NCBI RefSeq assembly: GCF_014836595.1
Contig: NZ_JACSQO010000013.1
Location: forward strand, 45,411 to 109,410
Reading direction: 5' to 3'
DNA from: Psychrobacillus faecigallinarum
Lineage (GTDB): Bacteria > Bacillota > Bacilli > Bacillales_A > Planococcaceae
DNA length: 64,000 nt
Shown: positions 34,096-42,420 of the stretch, piece after piece
How positions within the stretch are numbered: the first letter of the stretch is position 1
Layout: every line of letters starts with the position of its first letter
Position numbers and translations under genes: made by a program
The notes under the pieces: generated by a model
Told to the model about the DNA's origin: nothing
The model's input: only the letters and a program-made list of their open reading frames with translations
Databases searched by the model: none

Positions 34096-35679
34096 ATGTA
34101 CTGGTGTAAAATAGCAAGATCAGAAAAAGAATTTGAAGCTATAGCTAGATTAAATTATGAAACATTTGTAGAAGAGATTCCACAGCATGAACCAAATCCA
34201 AGTGGGATGAGAGTTGATCCATTTCATCATGAAAATGTGTACGTGATTGTGTTAAAAGATCAAGAGCTTGCTGGAATGGTCGCCTTTAGAGCGGAGCGAC
34301 CATTTTCTTTAGACAAGAAGCTAGGACCGGTGGAGAATATTCTGCCGGAAGATGCGCTTCAAGGAATGCTTTGCGAGGTTCGTTTACTGGCAGTAGATAA
34401 AAAACATCGCAATGGGCGTGTGTTTTATTATTTAGCTAGGGCGTTATCTGACTATGCATATGAGAATGGGTATGGTGCGGCTGTTATATCTGGTACGGTA
34501 AGGGAGCAAAAGCTTTACAACCAATTAGGCTTCGAACCGTTTGCTGACCCAGTAGGAGCGGAGGGTGCTCTCTATGTACCAATGGTTTTGACAAGAGAGC
34601 GTTTTGATAATTCGGTAGCTGCGCGCTTTAAGCAGAAAAGGCATTCCTTTTATCCTGGCCCAGTTCATCTAACTGCACCAATCCAAATGGCTTTTCAAGA
34701 AGATCCAATTACTCACCGTTCTCATGAATATGAAGTTATGCTCGAACGTGTGAAAAGCAGACTTTGTCAAATGAGTGGCACTAAACATGCTCATTTACTA
34801 GTGGGCAGTGGTACATTAGCGAATGAAGCGATGATAGCTCAATTGAAGGTATTAGATGAAAAAGGCTTGATTTTGACGAACGGGGCTTTTGGAGAGCGTC
34901 TTGAAAAGCAGGCGATGCGATGGGGACTAGAATATAATGTGTTGAGCTATGAATGGGGACAGACCTATCATCTAGAAACAATTGAAAGAAAACTATCTTC
35001 CGGCAATTATAGTTGGTTACTCATGGCTCATGGTGAAACTTCCACAGGAATGCTAAATAATTTAGATGAACTACAAGTAATCTGTAAACGCTATAACGTG
35101 TTGCTGTGTGCAGATTGTGTGAGTTCATTTGGTTCTCTACCGTTTTCAATGGAAGGGGTATATTTGGCAACTGGAGTTAGTGGAAAAGCGATAGGTTCTA
35201 TGAGTGGCTTGTCATTTGTATTTGCTAACTCAGAAATAGTATCCTGTGAGCGAATTCCAACTTACTTGGACATAGGTTTAACAACAAATTCTGCTATTCC
35301 TTTTACAATGCCATCTCAATTCATCCTTAGCCTAGAAAATGCATTAATGGCCTATGATAATGGACAAAGATATAAGCTATTACATAAACGCTGGATGTTT
35401 ATCGAGGAAGAAATAGAAAGGCTCGACATAGAACTTTTTACAAATCATAACTATCCAATGATTTTCACTATCCAGGAAAAGGAATTCCCATACCTTGCCG
35501 AGGATGCTAGAATGTCCGGCTTCGACCTGCACTACAGAAGTGATTATCTAAAGGAAAAGGGACTTATACAAATCTCTTGTATCCAGCCTGATTTCGAGCT
35601 TGCTTGGACTAAGTTTGTAAAATGGTTCGCTAATTATCGTTTATATCATGATAGTGAACAACAAAGCAGCCTGAATTGA
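34096..35679 (+). CDS. Fusion of GNAT-fold acyltransferase and class V aminotransferase
   Basis: Protein of 527 residues. Residues 1-175 form a GNAT-fold domain (YWCKIARSEKEFEAIARLNY at the start, CEVRLLAVDKKHRNGRVFYY at the cofactor region, QKLYNQLGFEPF at the end). The N-terminal helix and the ETFVEEIPQ stretch resemble N-acyl-amino-acid or autoinducer synthases more than plain acetyltransferases. Residues 185-520 form a fold-type I class V aminotransferase (FYPGPVHLTAPIQMAF, CADCVSSFGSLPF, GVSGKAIGSMSG). The lysine there should hold PLP. GGAGG lies six bases before ATG 34096; ATG 34090 abuts it. The fourth gene of an ABC exporter operon. Acyl-amine product synthesis followed by export is my inference. 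Confidence 0.78.
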   Translation: MYWCKIARSEKEFEAIARLNYETFVEEIPQHEPNPSGMRVDPFHHENVYVIVLKDQELAGMVAFRAERPFSLDKKLGPVENILPEDALQGMLCEVRLLAVDKKHRNGRVFYYLARALSDYAYENGYGAAVISGTVREQKLYNQLGFEPFADPVGAEGALYVPMVLTRERFDNSVAARFKQKRHSFYPGPVHLTAPIQMAFQEDPITHRSHEYEVMLERVKSRLCQMSGTKHAHLLVGSGTLANEAMIAQLKVLDEKGLILTNGAFGERLEKQAMRWGLEYNVLSYEWGQTYHLETIERKLSSGNYSWLLMAHGETSTGMLNNLDELQVICKRYNVLLCADCVSSFGSLPFSMEGVYLATGVSGKAIGSMSGLSFVFANSEIVSCERIPTYLDIGLTTNSAIPFTMPSQFILSLENALMAYDNGQRYKLLHKRWMFIEEEIERLDIELFTNHNYPMIFTIQEKEFPYLAEDARMSGFDLHYRSDYLKEKGLIQISCIQPDFELAWTKFVKWFANYRLYHDSEQQSSLN

Positions 35680-35714
35680 GATGTTTTATTCAGATATGAC
35701 TCTTTTGGGTGTGT

Positions 35715-35891
35715 TTATGACCGGATAGCGTGGAGTTATGACCGGATAGAAAAATTTATGACCGGATAGCGTGGGTTATGACCGGATAGAAAAATTTATG
35801 ACCGGATAGCACGGAGTTATGATCGGGTAGAAAAATTTATTGTCGGATAGAGTGGAGTTATGATTGCATAAAAAAAATTATGACCGTTCAA
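35715..35891. repeat. Tandem repeat, nine units of about 20 bases
   Basis: The unit TTATGACCGGATAG recurs at 35715, 35736, 35756, 35776 and 35796 without change, then diverges at 35817 (TTATGATCGGGTAG), 35837, 35858 and 35878. Spacers of 6 to 7 bases alternate between CGTGGAG-type and AAAAAT-type, so the true period is about 41 bases. The block is non-coding: every unit carries a stop in some frame, and it lies between a stop codon and a terminator. It belongs to the 3' untranslated part of the exporter operon. Confidence 0.9.
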
Positions 35892-35893
35892 TG

Positions 35894-35934
35894 AAAAGGC
35901 CGGCTCTTCTCTATGAAAGCCGGCCTTTTTCTTT
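35894..35934. terminator. Bidirectional terminator between convergent genes
   Basis: AAAAGGCCGGCT pairs with AGCCGGCCTTTT over 12 bases, with T-runs on both strands. Confidence 0.92.
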
Positions 35935-35973
35935 ATTTGTCGCATAGCACAACAGGAGGATAGGAGTAATTTT

Positions 35974-37194
35974 TTAATCTGTTACGATTTGTTTGTAAGT
36001 TTCCTGTATGAAAGTTTTGTAAGGAGTGTCAGGCATTTCTTTTATAAGATCGAGTGCTTTTTGGGCAAATGCTTTTGCTTTCTCTGTTTGACCAATTGCT
36101 GTATAGCATAAGGCTAGATAAGCATCCTTTTCATAAAAAATTGATAAATCAATAGGATGGTTAATAACATCCTGTATTACTACCTGCTCCAGTTGTTCGA
36201 TTGCTTCTTCAAATTGTTTTAAACCGTAAAAGGTTTTTCCTCTTTCTAATAGAAAGTAGTGAGTAAACAACTTGTCTTTTTCTAAATTATACGTTTTAAA
36301 TAATTTGTCTGCTTCTTCATATTGCTTCTTATAAGAATTCAGGTAATGGGTTTTTACAAAAAAGGAGAAACGTTCTGCATCTATGTCGTCTGCAAAAACT
36401 CCATAAGCTTCTATTTTTTTTAAATAGTATTCTATTTTTTCCTCATCCCTGCTCATCATGGCATGGGCTGCCGCGATTCTATAAAGGTCATCTAAGTGGT
36501 AAAATGTTTTATTTTCTTTAGAATACTCAATTGCTTGATCCATAAGCTTTAATGCGGATTCATGGTCGCCTATTGCGTAGTAAAGCGCTGTTTCTACATA
36601 GTCAAAGTCAAGTCGAGAGACGGGGTCCATCCAAATTCCTTTTTTCTCTAAATCAGCACGTTCTTCTTGAAGGATGTTTAAGGCTTCCTGATATTTATGT
36701 TCTTGGAATTTAACTGCCGTTCGTACGATTCCAATTTTAGCTCTCCTAGCAGTGATATTTAACTTTTCATATATTTCTGCAGCCTGGTTCAACGGTTCTT
36801 CCCAGTCTTTTTTGTGTGCTTGGTGTTTACAGCGGCTATACATTTCTAGTAAACGAGCAGATTCATATCCCTGACCTAGCTTGGGCAAATAAGGCTCGAC
36901 TAAATGTATTAATTGCTCATATTCATCGGATAGAACATCATAGTTTGTATTGAAAAGTATTTCAGCCTTCTCTAAAACTTCTCGTAATTCATGACCACTT
37001 ACTTCTTCTAATAACTCAGATACTTCCACATTCAATTGATTCGCAATGTATTGTAGGCTTTCCATGGAAGGCTTTGCCTTATTATTTTCAATTAGACTGA
37101 GCATTCCTTTTGTTAACTCAGTACCTGCAAGAGCCTCTAGAGTCATCTTTTGTTGTTTTCTTAATGTACGTATTCGCTCTCCAAGCGTCTGCAT
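35974..37194 (-). CDS. XRE-family regulator with TPR domain (RRNPP-like)
   Basis: Transcription factor of 406 residues: an XRE helix-turn-helix at 1-65 (LGERIRTLRKQQKMTLEALAG, ELTKGMLSLIENNKAKPSMESLQYIANQLNV) and about seven TPR-like helical pairs from 70 to 400. The build is that of peptide-responsive RRNPP regulators and of general XRE-TPR repressors. It is divergent from an MFS efflux gene and the gap holds two identical palindromes. It is therefore the probable regulator of that pump and of itself. Its protein resembles the one at 12-1301 in design but not in detailed sequence. ATG 37194. Confidence 0.8.
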   Translation of the reverse strand: MQTLGERIRTLRKQQKMTLEALAGTELTKGMLSLIENNKAKPSMESLQYIANQLNVEVSELLEEVSGHELREVLEKAEILFNTNYDVLSDEYEQLIHLVEPYLPKLGQGYESARLLEMYSRCKHQAHKKDWEEPLNQAAEIYEKLNITARRAKIGIVRTAVKFQEHKYQEALNILQEERADLEKKGIWMDPVSRLDFDYVETALYYAIGDHESALKLMDQAIEYSKENKTFYHLDDLYRIAAAHAMMSRDEEKIEYYLKKIEAYGVFADDIDAERFSFFVKTHYLNSYKKQYEEADKLFKTYNLEKDKLFTHYFLLERGKTFYGLKQFEEAIEQLEQVVIQDVINHPIDLSIFYEKDAYLALCYTAIGQTEKAKAFAQKALDLIKEMPDTPYKTFIQETYKQIVTD

Positions 37195-37216
37195 AGCTTC
37201 ACCTCATTTATCGTTA

Positions 37217-37287
37217 GTTTAATTATATTAAACTTTTTGTTGTAATGGAAGAATGAATATGATATTATTTGTTTAATAAAATTAAAC
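37217..37287. promoter_or_regulatory. Twin operators in a divergent promoter region
   Basis: Two 17-base palindromes with the same half-sites and 3-base centres: GTTTAAT-TAT-ATTAAAC (37217-37233) and GTTTAAT-AAA-ATTAAAC (37271-37287). Their centres are 54 bases apart, about five helical turns. Both are followed by CTTTT. They flank the promoters of the XRE-TPR gene and the MFS gene, so one regulator, probably the XRE protein, may bind both. Confidence 0.8.
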
Positions 37288-37349
37288 TTTTAGTTTTTTC
37301 AGAACTATTTAGGGTGAAATTGAAAAGGCTAAACAAAGGGGAAATAGTT

Positions 37350-38651
37350 ATGGAAGAGGTATTAAAGTTAAAAAAAGCGACGTATCATTTGTGGACATTT
37401 ACCATTAGCAAGCTCCTATCGACTTTTGGTGCACAAGTATATGCATTTGCTATCAGTTTTTACATTCTGCAGTTAACCGGATCTGCAACTAGCTTTGCAG
37501 CCAATCTAATCTGTAGTATTTTACCAAGAACTCTGTTGGCTCCATTTGCAGGCTATGCAGCCGATAAATATTCTAGAAAGGCCATTATAATTGGTGCTCA
37601 AATCGCTGCATCACTTGCAATAGGTGGATTATTAATCGTCAGTTTAACAACTGAGTTATCATTGTTTGCAATTTACACGACAACGGTTATTTTATCCATA
37701 ACATCCACGTTTTCTGGAGTAACATTTAGTTCTTCTATGACAGGGTTAGTAGATGAATCAAGAATTCAAAAAGCAATGTCTCTAAACCAAATGTCGATTT
37801 CCTTTGCAGCAATCGGAAGTCCAGCGGTAGGAGGTATATTATACGGTACAGTGTCTATGCCGGTTTTTCTACAAATTTATTTAGCTGCGTCTATTATAGC
37901 TGTGATTTTAGAATCCACGATGAACTTTAAATTATTTGCTACAAGAAAAGAAGTAGTAGAAGGGGCACCAAAGGAATCCATGTTACAAAGCATCAAAGAA
38001 GGATTTTCTTATCTTATGAAGCAGCCTATATTAAAAATTATGATTTTCATCTCATTGATCGTTAACTTTTTGTTTGGAGCATTTCAAGTGGGATATTCGT
38101 TTATTCTAATCGAAAAATTAAAGCTTGACCCTGTCCATTTTGGTTATACAGAAATGGCCTTTGCCATTGGAATGCTGCTAATGTCTATTTACTTCTCCAG
38201 CACAAAGGAGTTAAAATATCCATTTCTTGTATCGAAGTGGAGTATAGTTGCAACTGGAATTTTATTAGGGGCCATTGCTACGCCACTATTGGTTAATATG
38301 TCATATTTTGTGACCACTCTATTTTACATCATAGTTCTATTTGCTTTCGGGGTTTCTATGATTGTCACCAATACGCCAATAATGGTCATGATGCAAAAAA
38401 CGATTGATGATGATTACAAAGGTAGAGTATTTTCTATTTTAGAAACAGGATCCATGGCGTTAATGCCGCTTGGGATGGTTATCTTTGGGTTCCTGTATGA
38501 TGTGCTGGCGGCAGAGCTTATCTTAATCGTGTCAAGCATCCTCCTAATAGTGATTGTATTAGTGCTTGCAAGACCATCCGTCATTAAATTGGCACATCCT
38601 GAGCTTTCGAAAGGTAGAGAAGACGCTTCTCCAGAACCTCAGCCAGAATAA
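37350..38651 (+). CDS. MFS transporter, macrolide/drug efflux type
   Basis: Major facilitator of 433 residues with about twelve segments: LWTFTISKLLSTFGAQVYAFAISFYILQLTGSATSFA at the start, then APFAGYAADKYSRKAIIIGAQ as the loop 2-3 motif. It belongs to the MFS_3/MFS_1 branch close to macrolide-type (MefA) and MdrT-like proteins. The C-terminus is a charged tail. AAGGGG lies 8 bases before ATG 37350. The frame is open upstream to 37269, but that would place the start inside the operator. Control by the divergent XRE-TPR protein is inferred from the twin palindromes. Confidence 0.8.
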   Translation: MEEVLKLKKATYHLWTFTISKLLSTFGAQVYAFAISFYILQLTGSATSFAANLICSILPRTLLAPFAGYAADKYSRKAIIIGAQIAASLAIGGLLIVSLTTELSLFAIYTTTVILSITSTFSGVTFSSSMTGLVDESRIQKAMSLNQMSISFAAIGSPAVGGILYGTVSMPVFLQIYLAASIIAVILESTMNFKLFATRKEVVEGAPKESMLQSIKEGFSYLMKQPILKIMIFISLIVNFLFGAFQVGYSFILIEKLKLDPVHFGYTEMAFAIGMLLMSIYFSSTKELKYPFLVSKWSIVATGILLGAIATPLLVNMSYFVTTLFYIIVLFAFGVSMIVTNTPIMVMMQKTIDDDYKGRVFSILETGSMALMPLGMVIFGFLYDVLAAELILIVSSILLIVIVLVLARPSVIKLAHPELSKGREDASPEPQPE

Positions 38652-38714
38652 GAAATTGCCAGCCGAGATTTGGGAAAAGTGCGAAGCTGGGAAACACGAA
38701 TATTTGTTATTCTG

Positions 38715-38825
38715 TTGATTGGAACGGCAGGCGGCGATTCCCGTGAGATGATTGAGGCAGATAAGCCATTATTAATTGGGCACAAGTTTAGATGATGGCT
38801 TATCGCTCGCCGGAAATCATTATTT
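38715..38825. repeat. Decayed copy of the GC-rich intergenic repeat
   Basis: Blocks CGGCAGGCGGCGATTCCC, GAGGCAGATAAGCCA, GATGATGGCTTATCGCTC and CGGAAATCAT follow in the same order as the corresponding blocks of the repeat at 12360-12495, with internal deletion and substitutions. It lies between two MFS genes and codes for nothing. Confidence 0.6.
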
Positions 38826-38878
38826 GCTCTTCATTAGTAGTGTTTTCTCACATAAATAGAATCAGCTTCTTTTAAAAT

Positions 38879-38914
38879 GAAAATGCCAAGGGAAATAACT
38901 CCTTGGCATTTTCT
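38879..38914. terminator. Terminator between convergent MFS genes
   Basis: AAAATGCCAAGG pairs with CCTTGGCATTTT over 9 bases. On the minus strand the stem is followed by CATTTTAAAAG, on the plus strand by CTTATG. Confidence 0.8.
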
Positions 38915-40077
38915 TATGCTGTTCTTTTTAATGTTTTAGTTGATTTGCGATAACCAAAAATTAAACCAATTGCTAGAATCGCAAGAATACCAGATAAAAC
39001 ATAAATATTATCCGGCTGTTTAGTGAATAACCATGCGAATAAAAGCGGGCCGATTATGCGTCCCAAGTTATCCATTGAGTAAGTCATGCCAGCTGCTGTT
39101 CCATATCGACCACCAGATTCCTTAGAGGTGAGTGATACAATAGTAGTTCTTGCAAGGGCGTTACCTGCGGTGAATACGCAAAGGGAAAACCCTGCCCAAA
39201 AAATATTAGTTGTAAACACTGTCATGATTAATCCGATAGCCGTAACGATTTGTGCATATATCAACCAGGTTGTTTCCGTTCCATTCTTGATCCGTCGAAC
39301 GACTCCTCCTTGAATTGCTGCATCGACAAATCCACTGAACATGAATAGATAGCCAATTTGTAAAGGTGTTATAGAGACTCTTTCAATTTGAAATAACTGA
39401 AAGGTTGCCTCTAAGCCTGCTAGCAGAAAAGTAACCATGAAGGAGAATAGGAATAAGTATTTAATGCGATAGGACCACAAACTTAAAGCTCCCTTAGGAA
39501 GTAACGCGCGTTTGTTAGCTTCACCAGTACGTGTAGGTTCTTTTAAAATTATCAAAGCATAAACAAAAATAACTAACAATAGAATAGCGGAGACGATAAA
39601 CGGAGTTTCTAAGCTTATATGTCCTAAAACTCCTCCAATTGCTGGTCCAAAGATAAACCCTAATCCAATAGACATTCCCATGAATCCCATATACTTATTA
39701 CGATTTTCTTCATCCGATAAATCTGCTATAAAACCAGTTACTGCTGTATAAAGCGCCCCTGAAAATAATCCACCTACTACACGAGAGAGGTAGAGCATGA
39801 ACAATGAATCAAAAAATAAGGAAAATAACCAAAAGCTTAAACTAAAACCAACTAAACCTATTAAAATGAGCATTTTACGTCCAATTCGGTCAGATAGCAT
39901 TCCCCATAAAGGAGCTGTGAAAAAGGACGCCAAAGCGTAGACTGTCAGTAATCCTCCTACATGCACCTCGTTGTAGTTTTCTTGGAGTATAACCTCAGGT
40001 AATACGGGGATAATAAGCCCGAAACCAAGATAGACCAAAAATTGGACTGACATTAATATAAAGAGAGATTTTTTCAT
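38914..40077 (-). CDS. MFS multidrug efflux transporter (NorA/Bmr-like, DHA1)
   Basis: Major facilitator of 387 residues with twelve segments. Motif A is ALASFFTAPLWGMLSDRIGRKMLI near 48-72, and motif C is GLGFIFGPAIGGVLGHIS near 137. Both are those of the DHA1 drug/proton antiporters such as NorA, Bmr and Blt. Start ATG 40077 has a purine-rich site upstream. It exports cationic drugs in homologues; here substrates are unknown. There is no MerR-type regulator of the BmrR kind next to it. Confidence 0.85.
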   Translation of the reverse strand: MKKSLFILMSVQFLVYLGFGLIIPVLPEVILQENYNEVHVGGLLTVYALASFFTAPLWGMLSDRIGRKMLILIGLVGFSLSFWLFSLFFDSLFMLYLSRVVGGLFSGALYTAVTGFIADLSDEENRNKYMGFMGMSIGLGFIFGPAIGGVLGHISLETPFIVSAILLLVIFVYALIILKEPTRTGEANKRALLPKGALSLWSYRIKYLFLFSFMVTFLLAGLEATFQLFQIERVSITPLQIGYLFMFSGFVDAAIQGGVVRRIKNGTETTWLIYAQIVTAIGLIMTVFTTNIFWAGFSLCVFTAGNALARTTIVSLTSKESGGRYGTAAGMTYSMDNLGRIIGPLLFAWLFTKQPDNIYVLSGILAILAIGLIFGYRKSTKTLKRTA

Positions 40078-40171
40078 TGTAAAACCTGCTTTCTCAAACC
40101 ATATCCTTTATATTACATCTTTCTTCAGGATTTTTCATCTCGAAATGGTGCAGAGAAAATGAGGTATTATC

Positions 40172-40203
40172 AAAAAAGCTACCCTATTTTTACAAGGATA
40201 GCT
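40172..40203 (-). terminator. Terminator of the CBS-domain gene
   Basis: On the minus strand AGCTATCCT pairs with AGGGTAGCT and is followed by TTTTTTG. Confidence 0.85.
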
Positions 40204-40211
40204 CCACCTGT

Positions 40212-40625
40212 TTAATAACTTCTTGGTTCGGATATACTTTGTATAGCTTCGGAAACTTCTTGAATATGAGGAAAAGGAAAGGCTAAATCTGCAAGGGATA
40301 CAAAGCCTACTAAAGTCCCATCCTCCACAACGGGGAGTCGACGAACCTGATTTTCACCCATCACATTAGAAGCATCTACTGTAGTATCCTGTGGTGAAAC
40401 AGAAATGACTGATTTAGTCATGACTTCTTCCACTTTACATTTAACGTCTTTAGCAACAGCTCGGGTTACAATATCGCGGTCAGTTATCATCCCAACGAGT
40501 TTGTTTTTGCTTACTACAGGTAAACAACCGATATCCAATGAACGCATTTGCTCGGCAACTTCGTTCACGTAATCTTGGGGACTACACGTAATCACTTGCT
40601 TGCTCATTACATCTTGTACAATCAT
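40212..40625 (-). CDS. Tandem CBS-domain protein
   Basis: Cytoplasmic protein of 137 residues made only of two CBS domains: VQDVMSKQVITCSPQDYVNEVAEQMRSLDIGCLPVV and VEEVMTKSVISVSPQDTTVDASNVMGENQVRRLPVV. Each ends in a GMITDRD- or GFVSLAD-type motif. Two such domains form a Bateman module that binds adenine nucleotides and regulates a partner or reports energy state. B. subtilis YhcV is of the same size and build. ATG 40625 is 8 bases from AAAGGAG; a GTG in front of it would lie in that site. Confidence 0.85.
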   Translation of the reverse strand: MIVQDVMSKQVITCSPQDYVNEVAEQMRSLDIGCLPVVSKNKLVGMITDRDIVTRAVAKDVKCKVEEVMTKSVISVSPQDTTVDASNVMGENQVRRLPVVEDGTLVGFVSLADLAFPFPHIQEVSEAIQSISEPRSY

Positions 40626-40795
40626 CGATATCACTCCTTTAAAGGTTATGATGGTTTACAATTGCGTAAAATATGTAATAAAAATGAAAGGTTTAGACTA
40701 TGTAAAAAGTGGTATGATAAGGTAAGAATAAATAAAAATAAAAGAAACTTTTTAAATATAAATTCGTAATAATAATTGGAAGGGGCTGAGGTGGA

Positions 40796-40933
40796 TTGGC
40801 TAAGGAAGTTGATTTAAAGAAAATTGTAAGTAATCTATCGAAACTTGGTGTGACTGTTACAATGACAAAATCTAGACTTGAAATGCTTAAGGCTTTATCA
40901 CCACCAGCACAAAGTCCACATGTGCACTCCTAA
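40796..40933 (+). CDS. Hypothetical 45-residue protein
   Basis: Short plus-strand gene reading MAKEVDLKKIVSNLSKLGVT, then VTMTKSRLEMLKALSPPAQ and ending HVHS. It starts with TTG 40796 after GAGGTG and is followed directly by a strong terminator, so it looks like a real gene. The first part is amphipathic and helical; the histidine-bearing tail is short. I do not recognise the family. It lies between a CBS-domain gene and rodA, both on the opposite strand. Confidence 0.6.
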   Translation: MAKEVDLKKIVSNLSKLGVTVTMTKSRLEMLKALSPPAQSPHVHS

Positions 40934-40935
40934 AA

Positions 40936-40988
40936 AAAGAGAGACTTGTAAATTCGTTTAAAACGAACGCTCAAGTCTCTTTTTTTAT
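40936..40988 (+). terminator. Terminator with two stacked stems
   Basis: AAGAGAGACTTG with CAAGTCTCTT, and an inner TTCGTTT-TAAAACGAA stem, followed by T residues. Also A-rich upstream, so it may act for rodA on the other strand. Confidence 0.82.
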
Positions 40989-41038
40989 GTGGAAAGAGGA
41001 GGCTAACACCGCAGTATGCAGCGAGCCTCCTCTGTAAT

Positions 41039-42223
41039 TTATTCATCCTCGTTTTTAGCGAACATATAAGTTTTATGATGGAACTTCATACTAAAGACTA
41101 AACCAATGGCGAGCATATTACCCATAAGCGAACTACCACCATAGCTTATAAATGGTAAAGGTATCCCAGTTATAGGTAGCAGTTGAATTGTCATGCCGAT
41201 ATTCTCGAACACATGGAAAGTAATCATCGCAATAATTCCTGCACACACATACGTGCTGTACATATCCTTAAGCTGTAAAGTAATTTTCGTTAGATGATAG
41301 ATAAGTAAAAAGTAAAGACTGATTACGACACTGGCACCGACAAAGCCATATTCTTCTCCGATAACGGCAAAGATAAAGTCTGTATGATTTTCAGGTACAT
41401 ATACTACCCGACCACCATATCCTTTACCGAAAACTTCTCCTGATCCAATAGCATTCAATGCGCTTATTAGATGCATTCCTTCATTAGAAGCATATGAATA
41501 TGGATCTATCCAGGAATAGATACGAGCAAATTGGTAAGGTTCGAAGTTGAAATGCTTGGCAAGGAAATCCTGCGCATACAAGGCCATCCACAACAAAAAT
41601 CCACCAATGCTAGCTCCACCTAAAAATAATGGTAAAATAATTTTCCATGAGATTCCTGCTACGACGATTAACGCCGCGGTAATGGCTAAGAAAACTAAGG
41701 ATGTACCTAAATCGGGCTGAAGCATGATAAAAGCTAAAGGTATTATTAAGGTTATTCCTATTTTTCCTAACAGAATAAAGTCTGTTTTAATTGTTTTCAT
41801 CGCATACTGTTCATGATGATAGGTTATAAGGCGAGCTAATCCTAAAATATAAAAGGTCTTCATAAATTCGGCTGGCTGAATGTCTCCAATCGGTAAATGA
41901 AACCAGCTTTTTGCTCCATTCCGCGGTTCTACTAATGACAAGCTGTCTGGAAGTATAGCGAGAAGGGCTAATAGGAAAACTCCTATTCCGAATATATACC
42001 AAGCCATCTTTTTATATTGCTCAGGCTCAAAAAACATAACTAATCCAATAATAACGCAACCAACTAAATACCAAAAAAGCTGCTTCGATACAAAGTTATA
42101 GCTTGCATATTGACCTGTAGTCTGAGCTGAAGAAATAGCTAACAAGCTAACAATTAAAAATAATAATATTATAAAAGCTAATGTCCAATCGAAGCGATCA
42201 GCGAAGCCTTTTTTATTTTCCAT
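41039..42223 (-). CDS. rodA: Peptidoglycan glycosyltransferase RodA (SEDS family)
   Basis: Polytopic SEDS protein of 394 residues with ten membrane segments. It shows the SEDS signature near the C-terminus (LPITGIPLPFISYGGSSLMGNMLAIGLV) and the conserved extracellular loop block KGYGGRVVYVPENHTDFIFAVIGEEYGFVGA, with the catalytic aspartate in HTDFIF. SEDS proteins polymerise glycan from lipid II together with a class B PBP. Absence of division genes favours RodA over FtsW or SpoVE. ATG 42223 follows AGGTG. Confidence 0.88.
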   Translation of the reverse strand: MENKKGFADRFDWTLAFIILLFLIVSLLAISSAQTTGQYASYNFVSKQLFWYLVGCVIIGLVMFFEPEQYKKMAWYIFGIGVFLLALLAILPDSLSLVEPRNGAKSWFHLPIGDIQPAEFMKTFYILGLARLITYHHEQYAMKTIKTDFILLGKIGITLIIPLAFIMLQPDLGTSLVFLAITAALIVVAGISWKIILPLFLGGASIGGFLLWMALYAQDFLAKHFNFEPYQFARIYSWIDPYSYASNEGMHLISALNAIGSGEVFGKGYGGRVVYVPENHTDFIFAVIGEEYGFVGASVVISLYFLLIYHLTKITLQLKDMYSTYVCAGIIAMITFHVFENIGMTIQLLPITGIPLPFISYGGSSLMGNMLAIGLVFSMKFHHKTYMFAKNEDE

Positions 42224-42420
42224 AAAAATCACCTAGATTTCTTTCTAATTACAAATTTTTGTTACATTTTCCCTCTCTTAAATCGAGGGAAACACACTTT
42301 TTCTATTATAGCCTAAATACTCGCTTTTTGCTTGTGAGTAATATAGACGATATTACAAAAACAGTTGTTTCGTTTAAATGAAATTATGCTAATATATATC
42401 TTATATGAGGAGTGAATTCA

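Noticed and set aside
35715..35891. Possible CRISPR array
   Set aside because: Units are only 14 bases and spacers 6-7 bases that recur; no cas genes.
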